64,000 nt of DNA from Apus apus (taxonomy: Eukaryota > Chordata > Aves > Apodiformes > Apodidae): NCBI RefSeq assembly GCF_020740795.1, contig NC_067283.1:130792568-130856567 (forward strand), written 5' to 3'. A program made the translations under genes and the position numbers. The notes under the pieces are model-generated. The model had not been told where the DNA came from. It ran no database searches and saw nothing but the letters and a program-made list of their open reading frames with translations. The stretch's first letter is position 1. Every line of letters begins with the position of its first letter. Of this stretch, positions 38,501 through 50,310 are shown one piece after another.

Positions 38501-40466
38501 ATCAGGATTTTCAGAGTAGTAAACCAAACATTTAAAAGTACATATGCTAGTATCTTGTTAATCTGTGAGAATGAGTAGCTCCATTAATTGCAAAAATGCT
38601 TTTAAATGTAATTCAGTGGCAATCCTGATGTTCAGCACTGTTTCTTTTGCCTTTCTTCTAGAGGTTGCTGCCAAAGCAGCAAAATTCATGCACCTGTTCA
38701 AAATAATGACATTTTCAGCTTTTTTATAAAGGAGAATGCAAAAAGCATGAGAAAAGCATAGATGTAATATCAGGATTGTGGTGCAAAAATACTGTTTTTG
38801 AATACTCGGACATCATAATCCTCTCTATATAGTTGCATTAAGGTTCAGTGTCATACATGATTTGTTCATTCCTGTGATATGGAACTGCTTCATTTGGTTC
38901 TTACTGAATTTATCTGTACCCAAGGAAGAGGTCTTTTGCAAAGTGCAGTGAAGAATATTTGTCTCAAATAATATATCGAACCTAGAATTTCAACATTAGC
39001 ACTTAACAATTACTGTGATATTCAGTTATTTATATCCTAAGGGTATTCTCACTGAGTACAAGTTTAGCTAGTATTGTATTGACAGGCATTATACTAAACT
39101 GGCATTTTGTAAAACACTTCCAGACAGACCTAATGTGACAGTGCAGTTTTGTTATGCTTAATTCAATAATCACCATAGCATTTTACATTTTGAAGATTTG
39201 CAGCTATTAAGGAAAAAAAAAAAAAAAAAGATAGCTTGTTTTGTATATCAGGAATCAAGAGAACAAATAAATTGAATGTGTTCAAAGATACTGATCAATG
39301 TCAGTTACACTGAGCAGATTCAGTCCTCTTAAATTTGACTGTTAAGTAGTATGTCATATGATACTCAAATTACCAGTAAGGTCTAAATACTAACTGGAAC
39401 CATTCAATTTTGTTTCAGAAATATAAAGAGTGATCGAGTCATGCCAGAGGAAATAGCTTGTTATTATAAACACTATGTTAAAGTAATGGGCCTTCAAAAG
39501 AATTTCAGAGATAATGTTTACATAACATCAGTATCCAGGCTTTACCGAGGAAAGGGTGAGGACGACAGAAGTCAACTAAATGAAGGTATTTCAACGCAGC
39601 ATTTGGAAATGGAAGATGGACAGAAATCACTGATTAAGAGAAACTGGGAAGTCAGAGGATACCAGAGAGCAGCAGATGGCTCTCATGTGCCCTTCTGCCT
39701 CTTTGCTGAGAATGTGGCTCTTGCCACGGGAACCTTTGATTCTCCTGGTCGGCTGCAGGTTGAAGGAGAAGACTTTCCTTTTGTGCTTCATTCCATGTCT
39801 GACTTTGGAGCTGCTATCAGCAAAGGGAAGTTACGTGGGAAGGCAGACCCTGTGTTAATTGTGGGTGCTGGACTTACAGCAGCTGATGCAGTGTTGTGTG
39901 CCTGCAGCAACAACATCCCCGTAATTCATGTGTTTCGTAGAAGAGTTACTGACACAAATTTGATTTTCAAGCAGTTACCGAAAAAGCTTTACCCTGAATA
40001 CCATAAAGTCTATCATATGATGTGTACTCAGTCACATACCGTGGACTCGCCTCTACATTCTGCTTACACTAGTTTCCCTGAACACAATGTACTTTCCTTC
40101 AAGCCTGAAATGAAGTGTGTTCTTCAGAGTGCCTCTGGACTGAAGAAAATTTTGAAGTTTTCTGTAGCCTTAGTTCTGATAGGTTCTCACCCAAATCTTT
40201 TCTTTCTAAAGGACCAAGGATATAGTATAGGTCATCACTCTAATCAGCCCATCACATGCAAGGGGAATCCTATAGAGATTGATCCATACACTTATGAATG
40301 CACTAAAGAAGCTAACCTCTTTGCTTTAGGCCCTCTGGTGGGAGACAACTTTGTACGGTTTTTAAAAGGAGGTGCATTGGGCATCACAAGATGCTTGGCA
40401 GTAAGACAGAAAAAGAAACACGAATTGATTGAAAGTGGGGATGGAAGAGGTGATGGGGTACCATAA
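26129..40466 (+). CDS. OSGIN2: OSGIN2, oxidative stress induced growth inhibitor family member 2 (six coding exons)
   Basis: Spliced coding exons are 26129-26172, 29236-29390, 34173-34309, 36250-36441, 37068-37159 and 39419-40466. They give 1668 nt and a 555-residue product; all introns are GT-AG and every phase joins. It is recognised by close agreement with the human protein (549 residues, from memory). The features seen are a FAD-type Rossmann loop GNGPSG at residues 67-72, GKGPPGGAWH at 167-176, LATGT at 308-312, a second dinucleotide-binding loop GAGLTAAD at 356-363, and the family C-terminal block around FALGPLVGDNF (508-518). The family is flavin-monooxygenase-like and linked to oxidative stress and growth control. 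The substrate is not known to me. The protein is probably cytosolic or organelle-associated, with no signal peptide or clear membrane segment. The start at 26129 is chosen because MPVWCCRC matches the human N terminus. A second in-frame Met is codon 45. Confidence 0.95.
26573..29235 (+). other. OSGIN2 intron 1 (body)
   Basis: AT-rich after the CpG island. I recognise no repeat or additional exon. The acceptor is AATTAG at 29230-29235, with a weak polypyrimidine tract. Confidence 0.6.
29236..29390 (+). CDS. OSGIN2: OSGIN2 coding exon 2
   Basis: Encodes the end of Arg15 to Ile66 plus one base of Gly67. It contains the acidic stretch after SYNGPETEG, the internal Met45 (MPLIEET) and the hydrophobic strand LPVVIIG that opens the Rossmann fold. 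The donor is ATAG|gtgag. Confidence 0.93.
29391..34172 (+). other. OSGIN2 intron 2
   Basis: A 4.8-kb intron with one small CR1 fragment (30701-30800). Nothing else is recognised. The acceptor TTTAATAG precedes 34173. Confidence 0.7.
30701..30800 (-). mobile_element. Short CR1 3'-end fragment
   Basis: Starts TAGAATCATAGAATGGTTAA on the + strand, then 'ggaccttaaaaatcatcagc' and 'ctgctatgagcagggac'. This is the reversed CR1 3' terminus, the same subfamily as 61353-61472. It lies in OSGIN2 intron 2, antisense to the gene. Confidence 0.85.
34173..34309 (+). CDS. OSGIN2: OSGIN2 coding exon 3
   Basis: Completes Gly67 and encodes residues 68-112. The GNGPSG nucleotide-binding loop is split across the intron 2 junction, and YLLSGYRPYLS follows. 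It ends in GATCAA|gtaagc at phase 0. Confidence 0.95.
34310..36249 (+). other. OSGIN2 intron 3
   Basis: AT-rich intron of 1.9 kb. A stretch at about 35749-35790 faintly resembles an old CR1 tail, but it is too diverged to call. Confidence 0.6.
36250..36441 (+). CDS. OSGIN2: OSGIN2 coding exon 4
   Basis: Encodes residues 113-176 in phase 0, from DLEYLSEGLEGRSSN to GKGPPGGAWH. It is very close to the mammalian sequence. The donor is CAT|gtgagt. Confidence 0.95.
36442..37067 (+). other. OSGIN2 intron 4
   Basis: A 626-bp AT-rich intron ending in TCTCCATAG. It has no recognised features. Confidence 0.7.
37068..37159 (+). CDS. OSGIN2: OSGIN2 coding exon 5
   Basis: Encodes residues 177-206 and two bases of Arg207 (SMEGSMRTISFGDWMELPG region), a block strongly kept in the family. 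The donor is GCAG|gtaaag. Confidence 0.93.
37534..37758 (-). mobile_element. CR1 3'-end fragment
   Basis: Starts GAATCATAGAATCGTAGAAC on the + strand, with blocks 'gatcactgagtccaaccatc' and 'cttccctgggcagttccagt' of antisense CR1. It lies in OSGIN2 intron 5, antisense to the gene. It belongs to a different CR1 subfamily from the 30701 copy, judging by the text after the tail. Confidence 0.85.
39212..39228 (+). repeat. Poly(A) run
   Basis: About 17 consecutive A residues in OSGIN2 intron 5, about 190 bp before the last exon. Confidence 0.8.
39419..40466 (+). CDS. OSGIN2: OSGIN2 coding exon 6 (terminal, large)
   Basis: Completes Arg207 and encodes residues 208-555, with the stop TAA at 40464-40466. 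That is 63% of the protein. It carries the LATGT strand motif (308-312), GAGLTAAD (356-363), the basic VFRRRVTD stretch and the C-terminal GDNFVRFLKGGALG block. The tail after RQKKKH is poorly conserved and ends in Gly/Asp-rich sequence. Confidence 0.97.
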
Positions 40467-41220
40467 ATAAGGCATGAGAAACTTTCCCATGTAGGATTAC
40501 AGATGTAGTCTAACAGAACACTCACTGACAGCAAAAGTTGATAGCAGTCACATTTCTGTTGTATACAAGTAACCTGCGCTTGTATTGCTTGGTAACGGAT
40601 GCTGATACTGCAATATTTCACCTTTTCAAAACATAAAAAATTGATCTGCTATTACAACTGATCTCAACTGGAGTTACTTCCAGATAAACAGAAAATGAGA
40701 CTTAACTTACGTTGACCTGCCTGTCGTTTCTTGCTCAGATAAAAGAGCAGACTTCCTCTGGGAAAAGCATTGCCTACCAGAGTGGCTTTACATTTTAGTG
40801 TCAGATGTGACAAAATAACTTCTGAAAGCAGAAAGCTTGCTTAGTACAAAGTGATTCTTGGTCCCCAGGCAAATTTGGAGCCTTCTGCTTGAAACAAGGA
40901 TTTTATTTATTTGCCATAGTAACACAGCAATACTCGGAATGAGCACTTAGTAAAATGGTTTTTACTGTAAGGAGGATTTCTGTAAGTAAGAAGTATTGCT
41001 CAACAGTTATAAGTTATCCTATTTGATAATTGGAATAAAAGAATAAGCATTCCCTTTTAATCTTTAATACACAATTTGGTACAATCCATTAATGTTTTTT
41101 CACTATGCCTAGAGTTGGGTGAGGGTAGAAAGATTAACATGAGATGTTCCCCCACAGTGATATGTACATTCTCAGAATACTCATTAACATAAACAATAAA
41201 GTACTGATGTAAGTGCTCTT
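40467..41220 (+). other. OSGIN2 3' UTR (proximal part)
   Basis: Untranslated sequence follows the stop. Candidate poly(A) signals AATAAA are at 41034-41039 (with a T-rich element about 60 bp on) and 41195-41200. A third at 42213-42218 would allow a longer UTR. Which one is used cannot be decided from sequence. Confidence 0.6.
41034..41039 (+). terminator. Candidate OSGIN2 poly(A) signal
   Basis: AATAAA, 568 nt after the stop, followed by a T-rich stretch at 41094-41100. An alternative AATAAA lies at 41195-41200. Confidence 0.45.
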
Positions 41221-43620
41221 AATCACAGTGTCAATATAATGAATATCTATCTACTGAAAAATTCAGTACATGAGAAAATTGAAGGGTTTTTTTTAGCCCA
41301 GGAAGACTGAGTGGGATCTCTTGACTGATGAAGGTGGGTGATAGATATTCTCATCTCCCATTTGACCAAGTATTGGTTGTTTCTTTTTCTAGATCAGCAC
41401 ATAACACTGAAATTATTCTAGCCTTCAGTTTTTGAAACTTGTAAAAGGTTTGTATCTCACAGCCAGCTAAAAAGTAAATAAACCAAACCCAAAGCAAACA
41501 TGCCATAGTTCCTGTAAATCTTAAAGCTTGTTACAGAAGACGAAGACTTAACTTGTACCTACCTCTAAATTGATGTTTCACCTTCTCTGTAATATAAGAC
41601 CTAAATTTCATTTGCTGCGCTTTAGTGTTTTCCTAAACACACTCCTGGGTTATTGACTGTAGTGAGATAAGCAGCAGCTAGTTAGAAAACTTCAGTTACC
41701 TTTCAGAACTCTCAATAGACCAAGTGCTTGATTTTGACTGATTTATTAGCAAACGTTTTAAGTCAGGTCCAGTGTGATGGAATAGATGTTATTTAATTTT
41801 TTTGTTTGGATTGTTTTTGTGTTGAAGAACATAATGTTAGTTTAAGGTACTGTATTTGCATGATTAAAATCTCCATATTGGAACTTTTAACAGATTTTAA
41901 AAATGGAAATTAGGCTTAGACTTTGTGAAACTGCTAGTGCTTGCTAGTTTCCCAGCTGTCTAACTTTCCTAAGTTGTAGATACCTATATGCAACAAATGC
42001 CTGTTTTCTGTGCCTACTGAATTACGGGGGTTTCTGTGGCTACTGCAGGCCTTTATACATCTGAATAAGTTACTCAGGCTTTGGACAGAAGTTGAAAAGG
42101 TAAAGTATGCAAGGATTAGGAGTGACAGTATTTTCAATGGAAGTCCAAAGTAATTATGAAATTTATGCTATTAATAAGAATTTTTAGTTTAAAGCCAACT
42201 TAATTGCATAAAAATAAAACACAAATGAGGTAAATTTTATATTTATTTCTGCATTGCCTTCATGGTTGGATTTAACCATGCTTTGTCACAGTACTAGTTA
42301 AGATACTTTTTTATGCTTGTATCTGAGCTGGTTTTAATTGTGTGAAATTATAGGCATATTTTCTTCATAATTGAACTGAGATTCTGTGATTTGCCTTCTT
42401 TGGCAGAAACTGTGTATATATAGATCTGTCTTAAACCTCTGTTATCTAATAATTTTAACTGAGAAACAGTGTTAAAAGTGCTAAGCACTTGATTATAGAA
42501 TTTTATTGCAGTTAATATATTGGAAATACATCTGCACTGTGATTAATTCAATTTAAGTGTTGAAATACAACATACCGTGGCATGTTACTGCATTTTCATT
42601 TGTCATGTGAAACATTTAAAATGCCAACGAAACAAAGTAAACAATTTTCTTAAACAGCTGTTTTGCAAAAAAGAGGGGAAAAGCTTCAGACAGCCAAATC
42701 TTTAGCCTCAGCTGCTGCAGCTACTTGCAGGCCATGTTGTAGTGACAAATTCTTAGCAGACATTTTTGTCCTATTACTGCACAGCTTTCACTGCAGTATT
42801 ACAGCACCTTGAGGTTTAACTTTTTATGTTGTCAATCTTGCCAATATGTTTGGGATAAAAAAAATCACGAGAGACCAGTTAATTGGGCAGACAGATTTTC
42901 ACGGTGGTCATGTTTATCAAGACAGTATTAAACCACTTTTTTCAACCAAAGCTTGACTAAAAAATCAGCCTGTTTGTTCTAGGAATTGTGAGTTTCCAAG
43001 TTTTAGCAGTACTTTCTCACTTTTGGATTTCTGATTTAGAGAGACATTTCTGTTTCACTCCTCTTAGTTATTTTGAGAGAATTAAAGAGATGCAAAAAGA
43101 CAAGTTTTCCCTTAGGATAGCTTTATCTAAAGCATTATATCATGTTTACTGCATTTATTGTTGATTAGATGTTGGCACTGAATAGTTGTCTTTTGGGGAA
43201 ATAACTTTTTTTTTTCCTGAGATTTACAAAAAAAAACAACTCCCCCCCAGATTTTAATTTCCTGTATGTTGTAATAGTTCCCAGAAGGGAGGCTGTTTGC
43301 TTTCACCTCTTCTTTCTGTGAGAAAGATCGGCTTTTAAACATCATGGATTTAAAAAGGGTGCTTACTACTTAAGCTTTATTACTAAAATACAACCAGGAA
43401 GAATATAATTTTTAGCTAAAGGAATTTAATTGGGATTTATGGAATTTGTAAATGTATGTTAACCCATACTGTGTATTTTCTAACAGACTGATGGGAAAAT
43501 GTCACATTTGTGATTGGTTCTTAATGCTGAATGTGTCTCCTAGCTAAAATTTGGCTAACATAATTTTATGTAGTATTCAGCTATGTTGGACTGGGACTAA
43601 GATCTGCCATAGTAGATTCA
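41221..43620. other. Convergent intergenic DNA or distal OSGIN2 3' UTR
   Basis: AT-rich sequence without a recognisable gene or repeat. It may be partly transcribed as a long OSGIN2 3' UTR if the distal AATAAA near 42213 is used. Confidence 0.45.
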
Positions 43621-44480
43621 AGAAAGATACTGAGGTGTTCTAGCATGTTCAGAGGAGATCAACGAGGCTGGTGAAGGGACTAGAGGGGGGAAAGTCTTAG
43701 CAGGAGAGACTGAGGGAACTGAGGTTGTTTAGCCTGAAGAAGACGAGACTCAGGGGGCACCTTATCACTCTCTTCAGCTACTTGAAGGGAGATTGTAGTC
43801 AGGTGGGGGTCGGGTTGGGTTCTTCTCCCAGGCAATTAGTGACAGGATGAGAGGGCAGGGCCTGAAGCTGTGCCAGGGGAGGTTTAGGTTGGATATCAGG
43901 AAACACTTCCTCACAGAGAGGAGGATCAGACATTGGAATGGACTGCCCAGGGAAGTGGTGGAGCTACCATCCCTGGAGGTGTTTAAGGAGAGACTGGGAG
44001 AGAAAAGACCAGGGAGACCTTATAGCAGCCTTCTAGTACTTAAAGGGGGCCTACAGGAAAGCTGGGGAGGGGCTTTTTTTCAGCAGAGAAGGTAGTGATA
44101 GGACAAGAGGTAATGGTTTTAAACTGAGAGAAGGGAGATTTAGGTTAGATATTAGGAAGAAATTCTTCACTCTAAGGGTGGTGAGGAACTGGAATGGGTT
44201 GCCCAGGGAGGTTGTCAATGCCCCATCCCTGGAGGTTTTTAAGGCCAGGTTGGATGAGGTTTTGTGCAGCCTGGTCTAGTGGCAGGGTTCCCTGCTCATG
44301 GCAGGGGGGTTGGAACTTGATGATCTTTGAGGTCCCTTCCAACCTTAGTGATTCTGTGAGTCTATGAAAGGCTGGATGTGGCACTTCGCGCCACAGTCTA
44401 GCAGATGTGGTGTTAGGTCATAGGTTGGACTTGATCTCAGAGGCCTTTTCTAGCCTCAATAATTCTGTGATTCTGTGATT
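43621..44480 (+). mobile_element. CR1 retrotransposon carrying a nested CR1
   Basis: Sense CR1 starts near 'agaaagatactgaggtgttc', preserves blocks such as 'aggctggtgaagggactaga' and runs to 'gtttaaggagagactgg' near 43997. It is broken by another CR1 (44001-44366) and resumes at 44367 with 'ggctggatgtggcacttc'. The tail is repeated ATTCTGTG ending at 44480. The + frame 43847-44000 reads [20 protein letters not shown], a CR1 C-terminal remnant. Confidence 0.88.
44001..44366 (+). mobile_element. CR1 inserted into an older CR1
   Basis: This inner element belongs to the subfamily with 'gggagaccttatagcagcct', 'aggacaagaggtaatggttt' and the end 'aggtcccttccaaccttagt'. It is sense-oriented and 5'-truncated. 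AGACTGG before it and AGGCTGG after it may be an imperfect target duplication. The same subfamily is at 57262-57777. Confidence 0.85.
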
Positions 44481-45790
44481 TTCCTAATAATCTGGGTTTG
44501 CCAGTGAATGTATGGAAAGAGTATAGGTCTCAGAAACAGCACCTATACATTGAGTAAGGGACACCAAAGTGCACTGCACAGGAGTAGGTCCCTAGTCCTC
44601 AGGATCAGGGAATTGTTGGGGTACCCTGTATTTTGCTTCTGGCCTGGAGAATGTAGGTAACTTTTTAAACTACTAATTTCACAGAGTGTGGTTGCATGAT
44701 AAAAAATACAAATTTTGTGGAGGGTGGTGGCTGTAGCTTCTTTCTCTCACTGCTCAAAAACTGAAAAGGCGTGAGCCAGAAATCCGTAGTACTTGCTCAA
44801 AGCTGGAGAAAATGATATTAAGATCCAGACTTTGAGGCAGGCCTGACCTGCACAGCCAGCTGAGGGGAAGAAAAGGAATTTACCTCATCAGAGCCTGTTT
44901 TTAGGCCAGCTGCTTATGAGAGAGAAAAAAGGGTGTAAAATCAGCAAAATTCTAGTTAATCCTCACTGATAACAAGTGTCCAGTGAGAAATGATGGGAGG
45001 AAAGCAGCAAAGGATCTGAGCAGACTGAACTGCAAACCTACAGGTGCTGAAGTGCATCCACACGGTGTTGATAGGCTGGTGGTCTCCCATCCTCTTCTGT
45101 CAAGATCTGCATACTGTAACTTCAGGTGCTGTGGTGGAGCTGTTAGTCTAATGTGTATTTTTAACTGGCTATTAACTGAAGTTACACTGAAGTGCAACAC
45201 ATACATACAAACTAGAAGCACTTGTATTTGCTTCAGAAGCTGTAGGACTGGATCAGTAAGGTGCTGTGCCAAGAGATGAGATTTGGTTGCTCTGGTACCG
45301 TTATTTTCTTCTTCTGAGAAAACAAGCAAGTATTTTAACAGAATAGCAGTGCTAGGTCCCAAACATTTCTCAACAGCAAGAGGTAGCCTGTATCTGCCCT
45401 AATGGCAGCTGATTATTCCATTTTATTACAATCCATATAGTAATTATTTCATTTTGAGTAAGTTATGGAACAAAATTGATAAAAAGATTTAAACTGTTAC
45501 ATATTTAGATTTTTTTTATTTATTTATTTTTTTACCTTACAGTAGCAATGTTCTATCATCATTTTGGATTATTTTTTAATGTGAGAGCAAGTTGGGCAGC
45601 ATAGTTCCTCGACTGATGATTTTTGGACATTTACTCCCCCCCTTTTCTCCTTGCCCAGCCTGAAACAGAAATAACCGTAATATCTGATTCTGTTTAGCAG
45701 AAACAATACAAACGGACACATTCTTGGGCAGAGAAAGAAAGGCTTTGGTGACGTTAGAGGTACAAATTTGAAGCTAGGATATTGAATGAT
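44481..45790. other. Intergenic DNA, nothing recognised
   Basis: Sequence between the nested CR1 and the G/T-rich tract. Short chance frames only. Confidence 0.5.
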
Positions 45791-45793
45791 AAA

Positions 45794-45842
45794 GGGGGGG
45801 GGGTTGGGTTTTTTTTTGTGGGTTTTTTTTCGTTTTTTTTGC
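45794..45842 (+). repeat. G-run and T-run low-complexity tract
   Basis: Ten consecutive G are followed by TTGGG and then long T runs broken by GTGGG and CG. It is purely low complexity. Confidence 0.9.
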
Positions 45843-48800
45843 TGAAAAATACTATGTTGGGGAATATGGTACAATTAAGGTGTTTGAATTTAGCTAATTT
45901 CTGAAGCTTGAATTACCAAAGGAAGTGTGAGGTCAAGGATGAATCTGTTGTAAAGAACAAGGATTATGGGGAGGGGAAAGTGTTACAGTGTAACTTAAAA
46001 ACTTGTAGTGAAGCTAAACACTGTTTTAAGGATGGTTTTGTCTTTGCAGACACTATGGAACATTTCAGCTTAAGCAGACCCTGAACTAAATTCACATTCC
46101 ACCTGTCTGCATGTTTGCTGATTTTCTAACTGGTCATTTTGTACTTATACGGCATAGTAAGCCAACTTTTGTAACTTAGTGGTGATCAGAAGGGATCAGA
46201 ACCAGGAAAAAAATAGACTTCATATTCTTATCTCTCCTGTCCTTTGAAACTACTTGTTTTGGAGACGAAGCTCATCCAATTTGCACTTTCTTTATTCTGA
46301 GATCACTGGCAACGTGCAAGCATCAGCCTACACTGCCTGCAGTGGGTACTTCAATAAACTGAAATTCAGCTTCATATTCCTGGACACCCTCTGCAGACTT
46401 ATATGCCAGCATAGACAAAATTAACATTTAAGTTTGTGGCACATACACAAAATACAGAATTCTGGCATTTTTAGGTTCTTGTTTAACTACATATATAAAG
46501 AAAAATAGTTGCCAGAAATCAAATCTAAAAACAAGGTCATCAAAGAGACTTAATACTGTGCCAGGGGATACTCTGAAGGGAGAGAAATAATTCACTTTTT
46601 TCATCAGGTTGGATTCTAGGACCAGCTTCTATGTGAACATTGAGTTATTCCTGTTCAAGAACTGATCCCACTGTCTTCATCTACCTGGCAGAATCTAGAA
46701 AGTCCATACTCTGATCTTGCCCATTTCTCTTGTCAGGTCTGGTATGCTGGTTGTGAAATTCCAGTTCTGAGAAAAAGGCTTATATTAATCTGCCTACATT
46801 TTTTTCATACCCATGATACTCTTGGACTTGGTGATAACTGTGTAAATGTCAGTTCTGTTTGTCAAGCCTCAGTATTTCTGCTTTTGCTGAAGTATGCTTG
46901 GATCATACCTGTATATTTTTAGATGAGCAATGGAAACATGGAAAGACCTTCTCTCAGCTGAAATATATTCTGAGCTACAAGCAACTTGTGAGCAAAACCT
47001 TAGCTTTGATTAGATGATAAACCTACCTGAGGTTTGCATGCTAAGCTTGATATATCATCATGTGTGAAAACTGATGACAGATGGAAAGTTAAAGGTGTAC
47101 TACTTAAAGTTTCACCTAGAAGCCAATTTTTTTGGTTTGGAAAAATGAGGAACTTTTTATGTCACAAAAAAAGCAAACTGCGGGAAGAAGCATTCAGAGA
47201 GCTGCAGTATTCAGAGGGTAAAGATGTTATTTGCATGGATCTGGTGCTGTAGCAAATTTCTGAGATTCTGATAGGCAAAACTGGAGCAGGGTGATAAGGG
47301 CATAATGCTCAAGCAAGTGGTGGGGAAAGTTGTGAGGGAGATCTTGTTTTCCTATCTCACTGCAATGTGGTGACGGTGGTTATCAAAGCTTTAGTAAGTG
47401 AAGAAGAATGGAACACAATTCAGGTTTTGCCACATTTGGCTTAAGATCTAAGGAGATACTAGAACCAGAATACATTCAGAAATAGCCAGTTTGTGAATCA
47501 AACACCAAATGTGGCCTAACGTGACCATGGATTCCAGAAATGGAAAAGAGCAAGAGAAGGGCAAGTTTGATGGGAGAAGGTGAAAAGACAGGGTAAGAGA
47601 AAGGACTGAGAAACCACCTGTTCAAAATGGAGTGGTAATGGGAGAGCCTGGAGAGGGCTGGAGGTAGGTCTATAGCAAAGGTGCTCTCTGCTCCAATTGT
47701 CTCAGTCATCAGCTGAGGTTTGATAGTAAACACATGGACTAGAGCCTCTCAGAAGCATCAGGAATGGAGGTAATGAAGGTGGCTTAGCACTCAAGGAAGT
47801 CCATGGGGAGGTCGGTGCATGGAGGAAACTGAAGCTGAGTGCAAACACATTTGCAGTATATGGGAAGTGGTGCAATGACAGGGGACAGGCCAGCCCTGCT
47901 GTGCCAGCCCACATTCTGGGAGATGATGGGGAGTAAAGGTAGGAGAAAAAGGGAGAGACTCACAGATGTAAATGGACAGAAATAGAAAACAAACTTGAAC
48001 AGTGAGAGTATCTTGGTAGCCTTCTCAAAAAAGACTGGATTCCCCAGCTGATGTGATGTGAGTTCCACTGAAATTGAAGTATGTTGTTCTTTCAGTAGGG
48101 ATACAGCACCCATCCTCTACTTAGCAGTGCACAGAGTAATTCAATCTGCATTAAACTGTTCAGCTAAGCTGTTGAATGCAAGACTGTATTTTAAAAGCAT
48201 TGCTAATAAAAAGTATATTTAGTTTATGTAACGTGTGCATTTCCTTCCTGTGAGTAGTGTGAACAAAGATAATACACGCTATAGAAAAACAATCCCAACC
48301 AACCCTCAAACTGTAACACAAGAAAAAGCAAGAAACAAGATCTGAAGATAAGTGCTGCTTAGATGTATTTATAGGTGAAGATCAGCATTTGTCAAAAAGG
48401 TGGGGTATGCTTGCAGACTGTGGTTTGAGGCAGATAAGAAACCTTAGATGTCATGTCTGAGTTAGTGAACTTTTTTAACCTCCTAAAGAAGATCACCACC
48501 ACACGAATTCTGTCAGAAAACTCTGTCAACTGAATGTTGAAGCCACAAGGGACACACCTCACAGACTGAAAAGGGAGCATGCAGCAAGTTCTCAACTGCA
48601 GGATGCAGTTAATAGCCCTTCCTTGTGCTCATCACTTTTGCTTTACCTATAAAACTGTCTTTATCTCCACCCATGAGCTTCCCCACTTTTACCCTGTGAT
48701 TCTCTGTGCCCCATCATACTGATGCTGTTGGGGGTGGAAGCACATGAGCTGCTGCATGGGGCTTAGGTGCCTCGTGGGGTTAGCCCACACAGCATGTTTT

Positions 48801-50203
48801 GTGAAAGAGGTCAAAAAGTTCCAAGGCAAAGGCAAATACCGATGCAGTTTATTGGATGGCCAGGCTCCCAGGATTTGTAATCGTCCTTTATCATCTACCT
48901 TAGAAAGCCCAAAGTAGTAAGTCAACAAGTGTGTTTCCTCCAGTGTCTGGAGCCAAAAATCATGACAAAATAATGCTAAAACGGAAGCAGACATAAAAGA
49001 CCCCTGGACAGTCTATCTTTTGAGAATTTCTGAAGTGAAATTACAAGTTCTGTTTTTTACAACTGTAAAACACCACCCTTCTGAAGGATCTTGTCCATTG
49101 ATACTCTGCTATCCAAGCTATTTGCTTTAATAAAAACAAAAATATCATCCTCAGCAGTCTGTAAGAGCTGTCTCATTGGACCAGTGGGTCTTCAAAAGGA
49201 AAACCTGGAAATTCTCATTGCGTCAGTACAAAAACTCACCTGAGGGAGCAACAAACAGCAGTCTGCACATCTCCTTCAGCAAACATTTCAACTGCTGGAG
49301 AACAGTCTTTTCAAAGGTTTTGGTGGACAAGATCTGATGTTCCCTGATGCAAGTTACAATACCAAAACACTGCCATGGCTACTGCTGAACCCAGAAGTAC
49401 TGGTCTCACACTTTTGTGTATCACTCTGGACAGTCCTGATCAAGAAGACGCCAAAACAAAACTGGTTTTTGAAGACCAAGTATTTTTTAAGACAATGCAA
49501 CCAACATAATCTGCTATCTTGATATACACAGGATGCTGTTATTCAAATCTGATACACAACATAGAGGCTTGGTCATCTTGCACATTTGGAGCTCTCATCA
49601 GAGGAAGTAGCTTTCTTACTGAATATTTAAAACTGAATTATGTGAACCAAATTACTTTCTCACATAAGGAAGGAGATTCTACCATCCTGCCCCTTGAAAC
49701 AGGATGTGATGGTGCTACTGTCCATCTGTATGTGATGGCTTCATACTGCTGAGCATGGTCTGGAAGGCTTTTCTCACTACTTCCATAGGAAACCTTCAAA
49801 TTCTAAATTCTCCAATCATTCAGATGAGCTCTCCTAACCCAAAACCAGGTAGCTCTTTCATAACTTTGACTGCCAATATAGATGATAGAATTATTTTGAA
49901 GGGCAGATTCTTACAGTGAGTGAAAAAAGTAAAGGCACGGTAACAGACATTCTTTCCAAGAGCAAGGGGATTAATTTGGCTTCTCTGCCAAACTCTGATC
50001 TGGAGCTTTAAAGTTTGTGATTTTGTTGTTGTTGTTGGTTTATTTTCATTTTATTTTATTTTTTATTTTCCAGGGAAACTCCCGCCATCTACCAAACTGT
50101 TATTATTTCTAAGTTTTATTTTTGGGGTGGATTTGGTCTTCCCCCCTATGACTCCTGGAAACAAACAAATACAATCTTGTCCCATTCTAACTTGGATCTC
50201 ATT
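45843..50203. other. Intergenic DNA between OSGIN2 and NBN
   Basis: I see no supported gene. Several open frames of 60-110 codons lie at 47.0-49.8 kb on either strand, but none has a recognisable domain and no splice structure links them. The right part may be NBN 3' UTR if a distal poly(A) site is used: four AATAAA strings on the - strand lie within 50039-50067. Confidence 0.45.
50039..50067 (-). terminator. Cluster of candidate NBN poly(A) signals
   Basis: TTTATT occurs four times on the + strand (50039, 50050, 50055 and 50062), which is AATAAA on the - strand, about 1.2 kb past the NBN stop. This may simply be T-rich low-complexity DNA. A nearer variant signal ATTAAA on the - strand is at 51109-51114. 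Confidence 0.3.
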
Positions 50204-50310
50204 GCAAAAAAAACAAACCAGCAAACCAAAAAAAAAAACAAACAACTCAACAAAACCACAAAAAAAACCCTAGAACAAACAAACAAACACAAAACAACAA
50301 AAAAACAAAA
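50204..50310 (+). repeat. (AAAC)n-like A-rich simple repeat
   Basis: Irregular CAAA/AAAC repeats and A-runs over about 105 bp (TTTG-rich on the - strand). It is a degenerate microsatellite. Confidence 0.9.

Larger units (their letters stand above)
37160..39418 (+). other. OSGIN2 intron 5
   Basis: A 2.3-kb intron with a CR1 fragment at 37534-37758 and an A-run at about 39212-39228. The acceptor is TTTCAG. Confidence 0.7.

Noticed and set aside
48689-49752. Several 60-100-codon frames between OSGIN2 and NBN
   Set aside because: They are on alternating strands, do not join through plausible splice sites and match no protein I know.
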